A stretch of DNA of 31,801 bases, from the IMG/VR virus record IMGVR_UViG_3300030098_001259, positions 1 to 31,801 of that record. The stretch is one strand, 5' to 3'. Within the stretch, counting starts at the first letter, position 1. Every line of letters starts with the position of its first letter. Source of the stretch: a virus. The notes under the pieces are model-generated. The model was given only the letters and a program-made list of their open reading frames with translations. It made no database searches and was not told where the DNA came from. The translations under genes and the position numbers were made by a program. This document shows positions 1 to 6,231 of the stretch, in pieces.

Positions 1-299
1 AGGAAAATCGACTTAGGGGTCGCAAATTTATCTGAGGCATTAATGGGTTTTGAAGGCGGACTGACCCCCCGTACCCCTCTGTCAATGATAGCGTGCAGAG
101 GGGAAGCATGGATGAGCTCGGGGGCTCTCCTACATGCATCGGTAAGACGGTGTGTGTAGGTGAGGTGTGTCATCTCACAAGTGGTATGTGGTAGTTCATG
201 CCCATCAGCTGCTCGCAGCGTTTAACTACCAACCGATCGCCTGCGGATTGGTTCACCTAACTTTAACTTAGAAGGACTGCCAACTTCTTGGAGATTGTT
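1..299 (+). ncRNA. Hairpin-rich untranslated leader at left edge
   Basis: No convincing gene lies here. The stretch holds several strong inverted repeats: CCCCTCTG (74-81) pairs perfectly with 96-103. TGGTAGTT (189-196) pairs perfectly with 224-231 and encloses a GCTG/CAGC stem (208-211 with 216-219). AACCGATC (231-238) pairs with 246-253 with one G-T wobble. None is followed by a T tract, so they are not ordinary terminators. Position directly before the first large gene suggests a structured 5' leader or processed RNA. A frame open from base 1 to 159 runs through the hairpins and could be the tail of a gene entering from the left, but I do not trust it. No sigma70-like promoter was recognised. 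Confidence 0.35.
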
Positions 300-2405
300 A
301 TGAAAGACCGACGGGTTAGCACCACCCCTAAAAGTGCAACTAAGGGCGACTCAGCTGCAACTGTTCGTGACAGAGACTTGTGTGATGTCACGGATGGAAT
401 AGCCCAAAAGTATGGATACTCAAAGCTGATGAGTTCCATTGGACAAATGATGAAGCTTGGCGCTTCGAAACAGAAGATTGCGAAATCTCATATCAATCGT
501 GTTTCTGACACAACCTCTTGCACTGCAAGAGAAGCTGTCAAAACAGTTATAGCTTGCTATAAACTGTTGATACGTATGACAGGGAAAGTAGAAGTCGACT
601 CTTCGGACGTTAGTGACATCCTCTCGACCAAAGTCGTCAGCAAACCAGTGCAGCCCGGAAAGATTGGTTTGTTGGTATCTAACCGACCCGATTATTCTAG
701 CACGTGTAAAGAAGGACTGCAACTTCCTATGCACCGCTGGGAATATATGAAAGGTCAGTCAGAAACTGGTCTGCGCTTAACGGAAGATACTCTTCACTGC
801 ATTGGGCAGCTAGAGAAACTACCAAAGGAAATGTTAGATGATAAAGATATGACTGACCCTGCCTATGAGGGTGAAGTTGAATCCGATTCAGATTTCGAAC
901 CTATTAGCCATCGCCTGCACCTGAAACAATTCTTTGCTCTTGTAAAGAAGGCTACTGATGCAGGTCTCTCAACGATCTACGGATTGTTTAAGATGGACGG
1001 CACAGGACGGTTCCACGACTTCTCTCGATATGGACATCAAGGACCTGCTGGTATCCGTAGCTCGCATAGTGCGGACAAGAGTAGACTGGTTACACTTAAA
1101 GATCTTAAACTGTGGGCGTGGTTTCTAACCAACGAATACGGTATAGACTATAAGCAAGTAGCAAACTTACTTGACATCAGGAATTTCTCCGAACTCGTTA
1201 GAGATGAAGATGTTTCACTTAATAGCTATGCTTGCATGTATAAATTCCTTAAAGCAACTAGAACGGGTCACACCGACTACTTGCTTGAGGTAGACATGAA
1301 CTTAAGCTTAGGCTTCATTAAAGCATTGTTTATGAGATGTGTTACTAGTGCTAAAGCAGTTGGTGCGCTCTGTGGTTGGTTAATCCCAGACACATGGCAA
1401 GCTATTGCTCGTGCTACTGATAGTGATTTACTTCACAAACATCTCACAGCTATCATGCGTAAGATTACCAAAGCTGCTGGTACACCTGGTGGCTACGGTG
1501 CCAAGGATCCCACTAAAGCTCTTGCTATCTTGGGACTTAAAGGCGCTAAGCTAGGTGTAGGTAAGGAGAAAGTTGTAGTCGCTACGCTTGACGACCTGAA
1601 GATTGAAACGTATGCAGATAATGGTGTCCTTATACCTAAGGAAGAATGGGACTATAGACCTCTCGAAGAAGTTGTAGCTTTCATTAAGCCGAAGGTATTA
1701 GACGCTATGCGTAGTTACCATAGTGAGAACAGCCCTCGTGATCTCGCTTTGTGTGATATCGTTATGTATGCTCTCGAACTTTCAGAGGCTAACAGTGATG
1801 CTATGAACGAAATCCTCCCGTGTTTAGAGGCGTTTGATGAAACAGTTCTACCTCTATTCAAAGGATCTCCTGTCAAGGAACTTTGGGATATGTTCGGATT
1901 CCACTCCGTCATTCCTAATTGGAAATTGTCAGAAGATAAGAAGGATGTGTTCGACTTCACTACTACTGTCAGAGGCAACACGTCAAGGACTAGGTTTATT
2001 CGACCAGTAAAGAAGAAAGGTGTACTCTCCGTGGGTCCGTACATCGTCTTCATGATCGAATCATCAGCCTTAGTTAAGACGTGGCTCCGTACTCGTTACA
2101 GAGTGCCAGTGCAGAAAGCTGTTCATGATGCGTTGCTGGTTCCTATTCAGTTCGCTCATGTTATGAACAAAGTGCATGGAGAATCTATCATTGAAGCTGT
2201 TCGTAAGTTTGGTGGTGATGATTTCGCTGAAAGATGCGGGATTGACACATCAAATGATGATGCTTTCTTTGATAGAGTAAAAGCTGAACATAACGTATTT
2301 GGTTTGCCGAACGAAGATCAACTAAACGATATGTTCCCAGATAAAGATTTCGAAGATAGTCTAGAAGTACTTCGGTACCAAGCGTGGCTATCTGAGAACC
2401 GTTAA
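300..2405 (+). CDS. Divergent second single-subunit RNA polymerase (T7 fold), 701 aa
   Basis: Likely DNA-dependent RNA polymerase of the single-subunit family, very different from the one at 10738. Counting from ATG 300, all core motifs occur in family order: DGTGR at 233-237 (the DxxGR motif); a motif A candidate EVDMNLSLGF with Asp332; motif B RKITK...GGYG with Arg387, Lys391 and Tyr399-Gly400; and motif C VHDALLVP with His609-Asp610. In T7 polymerase Arg627, Lys631 and Tyr639 have exactly the same spacing as Arg387, Lys391 and Tyr399. The segment before motif C also resembles T7 (GPYIVFMIESSALVK against APNFVHSQDGSHLRK). Odd points: motif A lacks the usual GxQ, and 701 aa is shorter than T7's 883. 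A family A DNA polymerase is the alternative, since motifs B and C are shared, but DxxGR and the absence of an exonuclease or DYSxxE motif favour RNA polymerase. The start is ATG 300, not TTG 288, because GGAG at 290-293 is its ribosome site. Function is inferred. Confidence 0.72.
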   Translation: MKDRRVSTTPKSATKGDSAATVRDRDLCDVTDGIAQKYGYSKLMSSIGQMMKLGASKQKIAKSHINRVSDTTSCTAREAVKTVIACYKLLIRMTGKVEVDSSDVSDILSTKVVSKPVQPGKIGLLVSNRPDYSSTCKEGLQLPMHRWEYMKGQSETGLRLTEDTLHCIGQLEKLPKEMLDDKDMTDPAYEGEVESDSDFEPISHRLHLKQFFALVKKATDAGLSTIYGLFKMDGTGRFHDFSRYGHQGPAGIRSSHSADKSRLVTLKDLKLWAWFLTNEYGIDYKQVANLLDIRNFSELVRDEDVSLNSYACMYKFLKATRTGHTDYLLEVDMNLSLGFIKALFMRCVTSAKAVGALCGWLIPDTWQAIARATDSDLLHKHLTAIMRKITKAAGTPGGYGAKDPTKALAILGLKGAKLGVGKEKVVVATLDDLKIETYADNGVLIPKEEWDYRPLEEVVAFIKPKVLDAMRSYHSENSPRDLALCDIVMYALELSEANSDAMNEILPCLEAFDETVLPLFKGSPVKELWDMFGFHSVIPNWKLSEDKKDVFDFTTTVRGNTSRTRFIRPVKKKGVLSVGPYIVFMIESSALVKTWLRTRYRVPVQKAVHDALLVPIQFAHVMNKVHGESIIEAVRKFGGDDFAERCGIDTSNDDAFFDRVKAEHNVFGLPNEDQLNDMFPDKDFEDSLEVLRYQAWLSENR

Positions 2406-2416
2406 GACTCTTGATA

Positions 2417-2448
2417 CCACATCCCAGGAGCGAGCAGCTGGGGTGTGG
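2417..2448 (+). promoter_or_regulatory. 11-bp intergenic hairpin, possible RNase III site
   Basis: Bases 2417-2427 pair with 2438-2448 over 11 bp with one T-G wobble and a 10-base loop. No T run follows, so this is not an intrinsic terminator. It sits in the 80-base gap between the divergent polymerase gene and the next gene. T7-type phages place RNase III processing hairpins in such gaps; that role here is inference. Confidence 0.5.
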
Positions 2449-2485
2449 ACTCAATAGCCTCACGGCTGGAAAGGAGGATTAGTCT

Positions 2486-2794
2486 ATGACTAAGCCTAGA
2501 TTCCATGGTAGGTTTCACGACCACACATATGAGGATGGGACTGACACCATCACACTCACCGTTGATTGTCAGGAGGGTTACACCGATCGACAGTCAGCAC
2601 CGAGACGTGATGAACGTCAGACAGTCTGTGCTTATCTGTTGAAACGATTTCATGCTGAGCGTAAGCTTAACGGCTTCGAGAAGTGTGAGGTTGTGTTTGA
2701 TGGCAAGGCAATAGATGACCGTCCACCACCTCGACAACCAATAGAGCTACCTCCAGAGGTAGTAGACTTGGATGTTGATGATGTCTGGTTCTAA
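2486..2794 (+). CDS. Small early protein, unknown function, 102 aa
   Basis: I do not recognise this family. The start is well supported: AAAGGAGG at 2471-2478 lies 7 bases before ATG 2486. The N-terminal half is polar with a run of aromatic and His residues (RFHGRFHDHTYEDG), followed by an Arg-rich centre. The C-terminal 30 residues are Pro-rich and then acidic (PPPRQP, then DLDVDDVWF), like an exposed tail. Two Cys residues are far apart with no metal-site pattern. The gene is followed 11 bases later by a strong terminator, so with the upstream polymerase gene it forms a short closed unit at the left of the genome. Small acidic early phage proteins are often host-takeover factors, but nothing in the sequence shows that here. 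Confidence 0.75.
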   Translation: MTKPRFHGRFHDHTYEDGTDTITLTVDCQEGYTDRQSAPRRDERQTVCAYLLKRFHAERKLNGFEKCEVVFDGKAIDDRPPPRQPIELPPEVVDLDVDDVWF

Positions 2795-2805
2795 CTTACC
2801 TATGG

Positions 2806-2840
2806 GAGTCATCCCTTCGTTGGGATGGCTCTCTTTTTTT
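2806..2840 (+). terminator. Strong intrinsic terminator 1
   Basis: GAGTCATCCC (2806-2815) pairs with 2822-2831 over 10 bp with one T-G wobble, with a six-base TTCGTT loop, followed by seven T residues at 2834-2840. It closes the transcript carrying the divergent polymerase gene and the 102-aa gene. Confidence 0.9.
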
Positions 2841-2983
2841 GAAGCGACGGCTTATGGGTGAGTCGCACGCTGCCCGCACGACTCTTCGGAAACATTCGCC
2901 AGTGGAATGTTAGCGGGCACGCACCCGATGGTCGGGAAGCGACTTGCCCCACACCGGAACCCTTAGCCAAAGGAGACCATCTC
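2841..2983 (+). ncRNA. Structured leader of the 100-aa gene
   Basis: This 143-base gap between a terminator and the next gene is dense in inverted repeats. GCGAC (2844-2848) pairs with 2862-2866. GCCCGC (2872-2877) pairs with 2913-2918 and encloses a perfect 7-bp hairpin, AACATTC (2891-2897) with 2905-2911. The result looks like an extended branched RNA just upstream of the ribosome site AAAGGAG. A GTG-started frame from 2858 crosses it, but the structure and the far better ribosome site at 2984 argue that it is untranslated. Confidence 0.4.
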
Positions 2984-3286
2984 ATGGCAAATCAAGGAAC
3001 CAAAGTTGCACGACCCTCCAAGACTCAACGCCTAGTCAAAGAGCAACGACCACTCGATGTGGTTAAAGCTCACATGATTATGAGTTCAGCCGAAGGTGTC
3101 GAGCACGATGACCATCAGCGTTGGAGTGCGAGTCGCAAGTTGCAGTGGATTGAAAGATTCCAGCGACAAGGTGTCTCACAACCAGACGCTAAAGGTGCTC
3201 GTAAACCAGAGAAGATTCACATATTCTTCGAAGGTGTGGACACCGTGGACATCGACACAGGTGAAATCGTTACCGAAAACGATTAA
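2984..3286 (+). CDS. Small basic early protein, unknown function, 100 aa
   Basis: Family not recognised. ATG 2984 follows AAAGGAG (2969-2975) with good spacing, so it is preferred over the upstream in-frame GTG at 2858, which would translate through a structured leader. The first 25 residues are basic (KVARPSKTQRLVKEQR). The middle is mixed with Trp and Arg (RWSASRKLQWIERFQRQ), and the end is acidic (DTVDIDTGEIVTEND). The basic front and a possible helix could suit nucleic-acid binding, but no named domain is visible. It stands alone between two intrinsic terminators (2806-2840 and 3293-3327), so it is probably transcribed as its own short unit. Confidence 0.72.
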   Translation: MANQGTKVARPSKTQRLVKEQRPLDVVKAHMIMSSAEGVEHDDHQRWSASRKLQWIERFQRQGVSQPDAKGARKPEKIHIFFEGVDTVDIDTGEIVTEND

Positions 3287-3292
3287 CCATAG

Positions 3293-3327
3293 GCAGAGCC
3301 CCCACCCACGAGGGGCTCTGCTTTTTT
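3293..3327 (+). terminator. Strong intrinsic terminator 2
   Basis: GCAGAGCCCC (3293-3302) pairs perfectly with GGGGCTCTGC (3312-3321) across a 9-base loop, followed by six T residues (3322-3327). It lies 7 bases after the 100-aa gene. Confidence 0.93.
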
Positions 3328-3328
3328 C

Positions 3329-3418
3329 TGTGTCATTATTATTATTATTACTAATCCTAGTACTCTTGGTGGGGTACTAGATGACTGCATCTGCCTCAAG
3401 TATGGGGACTACAGATGC
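3329..3418 (+). promoter_or_regulatory. Intergenic segment with ATT repeat and 7-bp hairpin
   Basis: Just after terminator 2 comes a short ATT microsatellite (about five units) and then a perfect 7-bp hairpin, CTAGTAC (3357-3363) with GTACTAG (3374-3380). An overlapping alternative stem AGATG/CATCT (3379-3383 with 3388-3392) could compete with it. The sequence ACTGCATCT in this second stem recurs at about 3653-3661. No clear promoter was recognised, although transcription must restart somewhere near here. Confidence 0.35.
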
Positions 3419-3610
3419 GTGGTTATGTCACAGCCATGTAAGTGCGACCTTCGCCTAAGAGACAAGGTTATCTGGTGCTCTAAGGACTGCAGCGATGAAG
3501 ACGATAACGACAACACAACGAAGTGTTCGGCTACCGCTGGACACTCTCAATTTAGGTTAGGTAAGGGTGAGCGTATACATGCAGCCCTGGGTGAGTGTGA
3601 CTGTGATTGA
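3419..3610 (+). CDS. Possible Cys-rich micro-protein, 63 aa
   Basis: A GTG-started frame (in-frame ATG at 3425) encodes a small protein with eight Cys residues in patterns such as CKC, WCSKDC and a terminal CDCD. That would suit a metal-binding peptide. Evidence against it: no convincing ribosome site precedes either start, and the surrounding 700 bases look untranslated and structured. I list it because the Cys spacing is unusual for chance and it fills the only long open frame in this stretch. Confidence 0.3.
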   Translation: MVMSQPCKCDLRLRDKVIWCSKDCSDEDDNDNTTKCSATAGHSQFRLGKGERIHAALGECDCD

Positions 3611-3992
3611 CAGCCCGAAGTGCGGTAGAGGGAACTCACAGGAGATGCGGCAACTGCATCTATAAATAGAGAAGAGTTGCAAACCTAACCAATAAACTAA
3701 GGCACGACGGTGCCGTCCGTGGCTGAATAAGCTCTGTAGTAAGGAGCTAAGGCACACACTAGACCGTGGTGGTCTGACCGATGTACATAATGTATGAGGT
3801 CATCCTCGTAACTGAGGATATGGTGGTAGGTGGTTGTAATAAAAATACTATTACTCCTCTGCCTTGCAGGTAATAATTAAATCCTGCCGGACACTAATCT
3901 TCCACTCATGCCCGAGGCTAAGGCATGGGCTCTTGAAATATAGAGCGTAGAGAGTCCAAACTACGACATCAAAGGGGGCAAATCTATCGGAA
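3611..3992 (+). ncRNA. Untranslated block of serial hairpins with CTAAGGCA repeats
   Basis: No gene is visible in these 380 bases. Short perfect stems follow one another: 3643-3648 with 3656-3661; GGCAC 3701-3705 with 3710-3714; AGCTC 3730-3734 with 3744-3748; AGACC 3761-3765 with 3771-3775; ATCCTC 3802-3807 with 3814-3819; ATTAC 3850-3854 with 3870-3874 enclosing CTGC 3859-3862 with 3866-3869; CATGCC 3907-3912 with 3922-3927. The octamer CTAAGGCA occurs three times, at 3697, 3747 and 3918. It has no tRNA T-loop consensus, so it is not a tRNA cluster. The block ends in terminator 3, consistent with a discrete small RNA transcript. That is inference. Confidence 0.4.
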
Positions 3993-4062
3993 CCCAGTAG
4001 GTGAGGTGATCGAGGCACATGTACTGATGTCGGATCACCCCTACTGTGGTTTCTTTTTTTTT
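3993..4062 (+). terminator. Strong intrinsic terminator 3
   Basis: A long imperfect hairpin: GGTGATC (4005-4011) pairs with GATCACC (4033-4039), extended by AGTAGG (3996-4001) with CCTACT (4040-4045) across a 3-base bulge and by outer CC/GG pairs. It is followed by a T-rich run (4050-4062, nine consecutive T near the end). It separates the left block from the small-gene operon. Confidence 0.85.
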
Positions 4063-4083
4063 GATGTCTTGAAAGGAGTAATT

Positions 4084-4440
4084 ATGCCAGACAATGTAAC
4101 ATATTACCCGTACCTAAACATAGAGATAAGGAATGACTCTTATCATGTAGCAGTACACGTCGCTGATAACAAGTCAAGACTAAGGGAGATACCTCAGACT
4201 GAGGACTCACTTAAGACTGTAGTTGATGAGTTATTAGACGAGTATCCCAACCTCTTTATCCGTAATGTAAGCGGGAAAAGAACGGGGAAACACCTGCACA
4301 TATTCCAAGTGCGGGAAGGGGAAGAGAGGAGAAGGTTTGTTAAGACCCAAGAAGAGGTAAGCAATCCCTTCCGTAACCGTCGAAGATATGCTAACGCCTA
4401 TCCCAAAGCCACTGTGTCCTTCGATACCCTCGACATATAG
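4084..4440 (+). CDS. Small basic protein, unknown function, 118 aa
   Basis: Family not recognised. ATG 4084 is chosen because AAAGGAG (4073-4079) lies just upstream. An in-frame upstream extension to 4006 would read through terminator 3, and its T tract would encode Phe residues, so it is rejected. The protein is soluble and mixed alpha/beta in look (alternating hydrophobics near residues 10-30 and 45-65). It turns strongly basic and charged late (GEERRRFVKTQEE, then NRRRYANAYPK). It is the first gene after the third terminator, so it leads the operon of small genes and would be among the first made from it. Confidence 0.72.
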   Translation: MPDNVTYYPYLNIEIRNDSYHVAVHVADNKSRLREIPQTEDSLKTVVDELLDEYPNLFIRNVSGKRTGKHLHIFQVREGEERRRFVKTQEEVSNPFRNRRRYANAYPKATVSFDTLDI

Positions 4441-4469
4441 TTGGGTATTGTAGATAGGATAACTATGGT

Positions 4470-4494
4470 CCGCCTTTATGTTTATTAAAGGTGG
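4470..4494 (+). promoter_or_regulatory. 9-bp intergenic hairpin
   Basis: CCGCCTTTA (4470-4478) pairs with TAAAGGTGG (4486-4494) over 9 bp with one wobble, with a 7-base loop and no T tract. It sits in the 100-base gap before the next gene and resembles the other processing-type hairpins of this genome. Confidence 0.45.
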
Positions 4495-4541
4495 TGGTGA
4501 AAGACTTTTAGAATAACTTTAGACAGACTTAAGGAATGGAT

Positions 4542-4856
4542 ATGCGTATACAAAATGCTAATAGTCCGTCCTCCGTGCTGCACTACCGGCAGTCCGAGTG
4601 GCTGGCTATTGTAGATACCGTAGAGTATATCTACGATATCTTAGATAAAGAAACCTTGGATAACCTACGGCATGGCTACGGTCAGACGATAGGCTACCCA
4701 ATTATAGACAAGCTAGCGACTGCACTCGAGCAGTTCCTAGAAGATAACGATAGTATGGAGCGAGTTTACATCGACTCATACTTAACTGTTGAAGTCAAGC
4801 GTGTCAAAGACTTCATCAGTTTCATACGATTGGCACAAGAGATACAAGTAAGGTAA
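4542..4856 (+). CDS. Small acidic protein, unknown function, 104 aa
   Basis: Family not recognised. Two ATGs compete: 4536 abuts AAGGA (4531-4535) with no spacer, while 4542 has about 6 bases and is preferred. The product looks largely helical, with repeated acidic and hydrophobic patches (VEYIYDILDKETLDNL, KLATALEQFLEDND). It has no Cys cluster, signal peptide or membrane segment. It ends 5 bases before the next start and so belongs to the same translationally coupled run. Small acidic helical phage proteins often bind host enzymes, but that is only a possibility. Confidence 0.72.
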   Translation: MRIQNANSPSSVLHYRQSEWLAIVDTVEYIYDILDKETLDNLRHGYGQTIGYPIIDKLATALEQFLEDNDSMERVYIDSYLTVEVKRVKDFISFIRLAQEIQVR

Positions 4857-4861
4857 CTCAC

Positions 4862-5251
4862 ATGCAAAACGAAGATACAATTTCAGGTTCTATCTCCATT
4901 GATACCAAGCACGAAGTGTTTGAGCTAGCAATGAGTATGGTAGATATCGACAAAGAGTCGGTACAATTCAAGCTGTATGGCAGGGTAATCTCAGACCACA
5001 ACCTGCTGATATGGATATACGATAAGAACGATAACCCCCACGGTACAATGGTAACAGATATCATTGAGTTTGTGGTAGAAAGTAAACACTTAATGGCAAT
5101 GCACTACGACTATGATCTATCTGAAGACATGCTAGATACATTCAAGATGTTCTTCCTCGATAGATACTGTGAGTTCATCAGACCGAATGGATTACAGGCG
5201 TGTGCTGAAACTGCCCTAGAAAATATGAGGAGTATGGAGTCATGGGACTAG
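4862..5251 (+). CDS. Small acidic protein, unknown function, 129 aa
   Basis: Family not recognised. The start ATG 4862 follows the preceding stop by 5 bases and TAAGG lies upstream. The first 80 residues alternate short hydrophobic strands with acidic turns, as in a compact beta-rich domain. The rest is probably helical (LSEDMLDTFKMFFLDRY) and ends MRSMESWD. The stop lies inside the next gene, a 10-base overlap that implies coupled translation. No catalytic motif is visible. Confidence 0.72.
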   Translation: MQNEDTISGSISIDTKHEVFELAMSMVDIDKESVQFKLYGRVISDHNLLIWIYDKNDNPHGTMVTDIIEFVVESKHLMAMHYDYDLSEDMLDTFKMFFLDRYCEFIRPNGLQACAETALENMRSMESWD

Positions 5252-5583
5252 ATCAATACGCAATAAGCAGAACATATGTAAGCCCTGAGTTTCAGTGGCG
5301 TAAGCATCCTAACCTACAAGGCTGGATGGAAAGACTATGGGAATCACGAGGTAACGAAGGTTGCTTCAACTGTGTAGAAGTACGTCTCTATCGAGAGGAC
5401 ATCCAACAACTAGCACTTGACATCATGTCAGGCAACCTGAATGGTGATGGTGAAGACACTACTGGATTCTTCTTCGGTGGCAATGCTGATGAACACTACA
5501 AAGATCAGGACTTAGAGTTCTGTAAGTGGGCACTCGAAGAAATAGCTCAAGGAAATGAGGTAATCTATGACAGCAGCTGGTGA
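5242..5583 (+). CDS. Conserved phage protein of the MGLDQYA type, 113 aa
   Basis: The opening MGLDQYA, followed by FQWRKHPNLQGWMERLW at about residues 18-34, is a pattern I associate with a widespread family of uncharacterised phage proteins. These begin MGLDQY and carry a WRKxxxLxGWM block. The family's biochemical role is not known to me. The centre has a DGEDTTGFFFGG turn and the end is acidic and helical (DLEFCKWALEEIAQ). The start overlaps the previous gene by 10 bases and the end overlaps the next by 17, so translation is probably coupled. Family assignment rests on remembered motif similarity only. Confidence 0.75.
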   Translation: MGLDQYAISRTYVSPEFQWRKHPNLQGWMERLWESRGNEGCFNCVEVRLYREDIQQLALDIMSGNLNGDGEDTTGFFFGGNADEHYKDQDLEFCKWALEEIAQGNEVIYDSSW

Positions 5584-5791
5584 TCACATACTAGTACTTG
5601 TAAATAAGAATATCATCATGCCCTATGAAGGGACTATGGTATTCAACCTGCACAAAACACTGAACCGTATGAACTTCCCTTATCATAATTGGTGGGATGA
5701 TTACTTACTGTACGCTCAAAAAAATAAACATGAAGGTGTACCACTAGATACATTTGTAATGGAAAAGATAAAAGGATTGGATGATGAATGA
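5567..5791 (+). CDS. Small hypothetical protein, 74 aa
   Basis: Family not recognised. ATG 5567 lies inside the previous gene's end, with GAGG about 7 bases upstream, so the overlap start is credible. An internal ATG at 5618 is a weaker alternative. The product has a short hydrophobic N-terminal strand (DHILVLVNKNIIM) and several aromatic residues in the centre (FPYHNWWDDYLLYA). It overlaps the next gene by 11 bases. No domain or catalytic residues can be named. Confidence 0.62.
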   Translation: MTAAGDHILVLVNKNIIMPYEGTMVFNLHKTLNRMNFPYHNWWDDYLLYAQKNKHEGVPLDTFVMEKIKGLDDE

Positions 5792-6020
5792 TGAAAGAGA
5801 ACCTGCAAACCTGTGTCATGATGACCCAGGACTAGACGACCCTAACTTTGGGGTGTCATCACACGGTGGATTCTGTGTCGTTAGAGTACATGACTCACTG
5901 TCTGTAGTGGTCATCAATGAACCAAGCTTTGTAACAGTAGAAGTCTATGAAAGAACTGAAGACGATGCGCCTATCGATTCAATGGTATTTCGTAAAGAGG
6001 ATTATAATAATGAGGGATGA
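5781..6020 (+). CDS. Small acidic hypothetical protein, 79 aa
   Basis: Family not recognised. AAAGGA at 5770-5775 serves either ATG 5781 or the adjacent ATG 5784. The protein is strongly acidic (DDPGLDDPN near residues 14-22, ERTEDDAPID late) with a central hydrophobic strand region (GFCVVRVHDSLSVVVI) like a small beta domain. Its stop lies just inside the following gene, which starts at 6010. Small size and charge resemble early host-modifying proteins of other phages, but nothing specific supports a role. Confidence 0.65.
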   Translation: MMNDEREPANLCHDDPGLDDPNFGVSSHGGFCVVRVHDSLSVVVINEPSFVTVEVYERTEDDAPIDSMVFRKEDYNNEG

Positions 6021-6231
6021 TGAATACTGCTGCACCCACTGCGGTGCTACTGAAGGTGTTATCGAGTACCACATGGCAGGTTACGAATTAAATGGTGATA
6101 ACTACAATAATCTGCCGGTGTGTGGTGGGGTAGATTACCCTGTAGAATACTATTGGTGTATTCTGTGTAATGATGAAACTGATATAGAACTGCACGAGAA
6201 CTGGAGTGAAAGGACAACCAATGAAGACTAG
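6010..6231 (+). CDS. Small zinc-ribbon-like protein, 73 aa
   Basis: ATG 6010 is chosen because AGAGG lies about 8 bases upstream; the same frame is open earlier but has no ribosome site. The product carries two Cys pairs, CTHCG near residues 8-12 and CILC near residues 51-54, plus another Cys between. This spacing suits a zinc-binding ribbon. It is acidic overall and ends NWSERTTNED. Two further small genes downstream (6221 and 7026) also have paired CxxC motifs, so this operon has a small set of putative zinc proteins. No further function can be assigned. Confidence 0.68.
   Translation: MRDDEYCCTHCGATEGVIEYHMAGYELNGDNYNNLPVCGGVDYPVEYYWCILCNDETDIELHENWSERTTNED

Noticed and set aside
1-159. 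Frame open from the first base to a stop at 157-159, possible end of a gene entering from the left
   Set aside because: Its second half runs through perfect hairpins, has no supporting motif, and 52 open codons is not rare by chance; upstream sequence would decide.
1715-2053. Reverse-strand frames within and across large + strand genes
   Set aside because: They lie antisense to genes with clear motifs or ribosome sites, lack ribosome sites of their own and show no recognisable domain.
3330-3352. ATT microsatellite as a replication origin element
   Set aside because: It is only about five units with no adjoining iterons or binding-site repeats.
3096-3380. 94-codon frame overlapping the 100-aa gene
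   Set aside because: It is out of frame with a gene that has a strong ribosome site, crosses terminator 2, and its hydrophobic tail comes from the ATT repeat.
3611-3992. tRNA cluster
   Set aside because: The stems are short and serial, with no T-loop consensus, no acceptor-stem pairing and no CCA-like end.
4006-4083. N-terminal extension of the 118-aa gene
   Set aside because: It reads through terminator 3, and the ribosome site AAAGGAG clearly serves ATG 4084.
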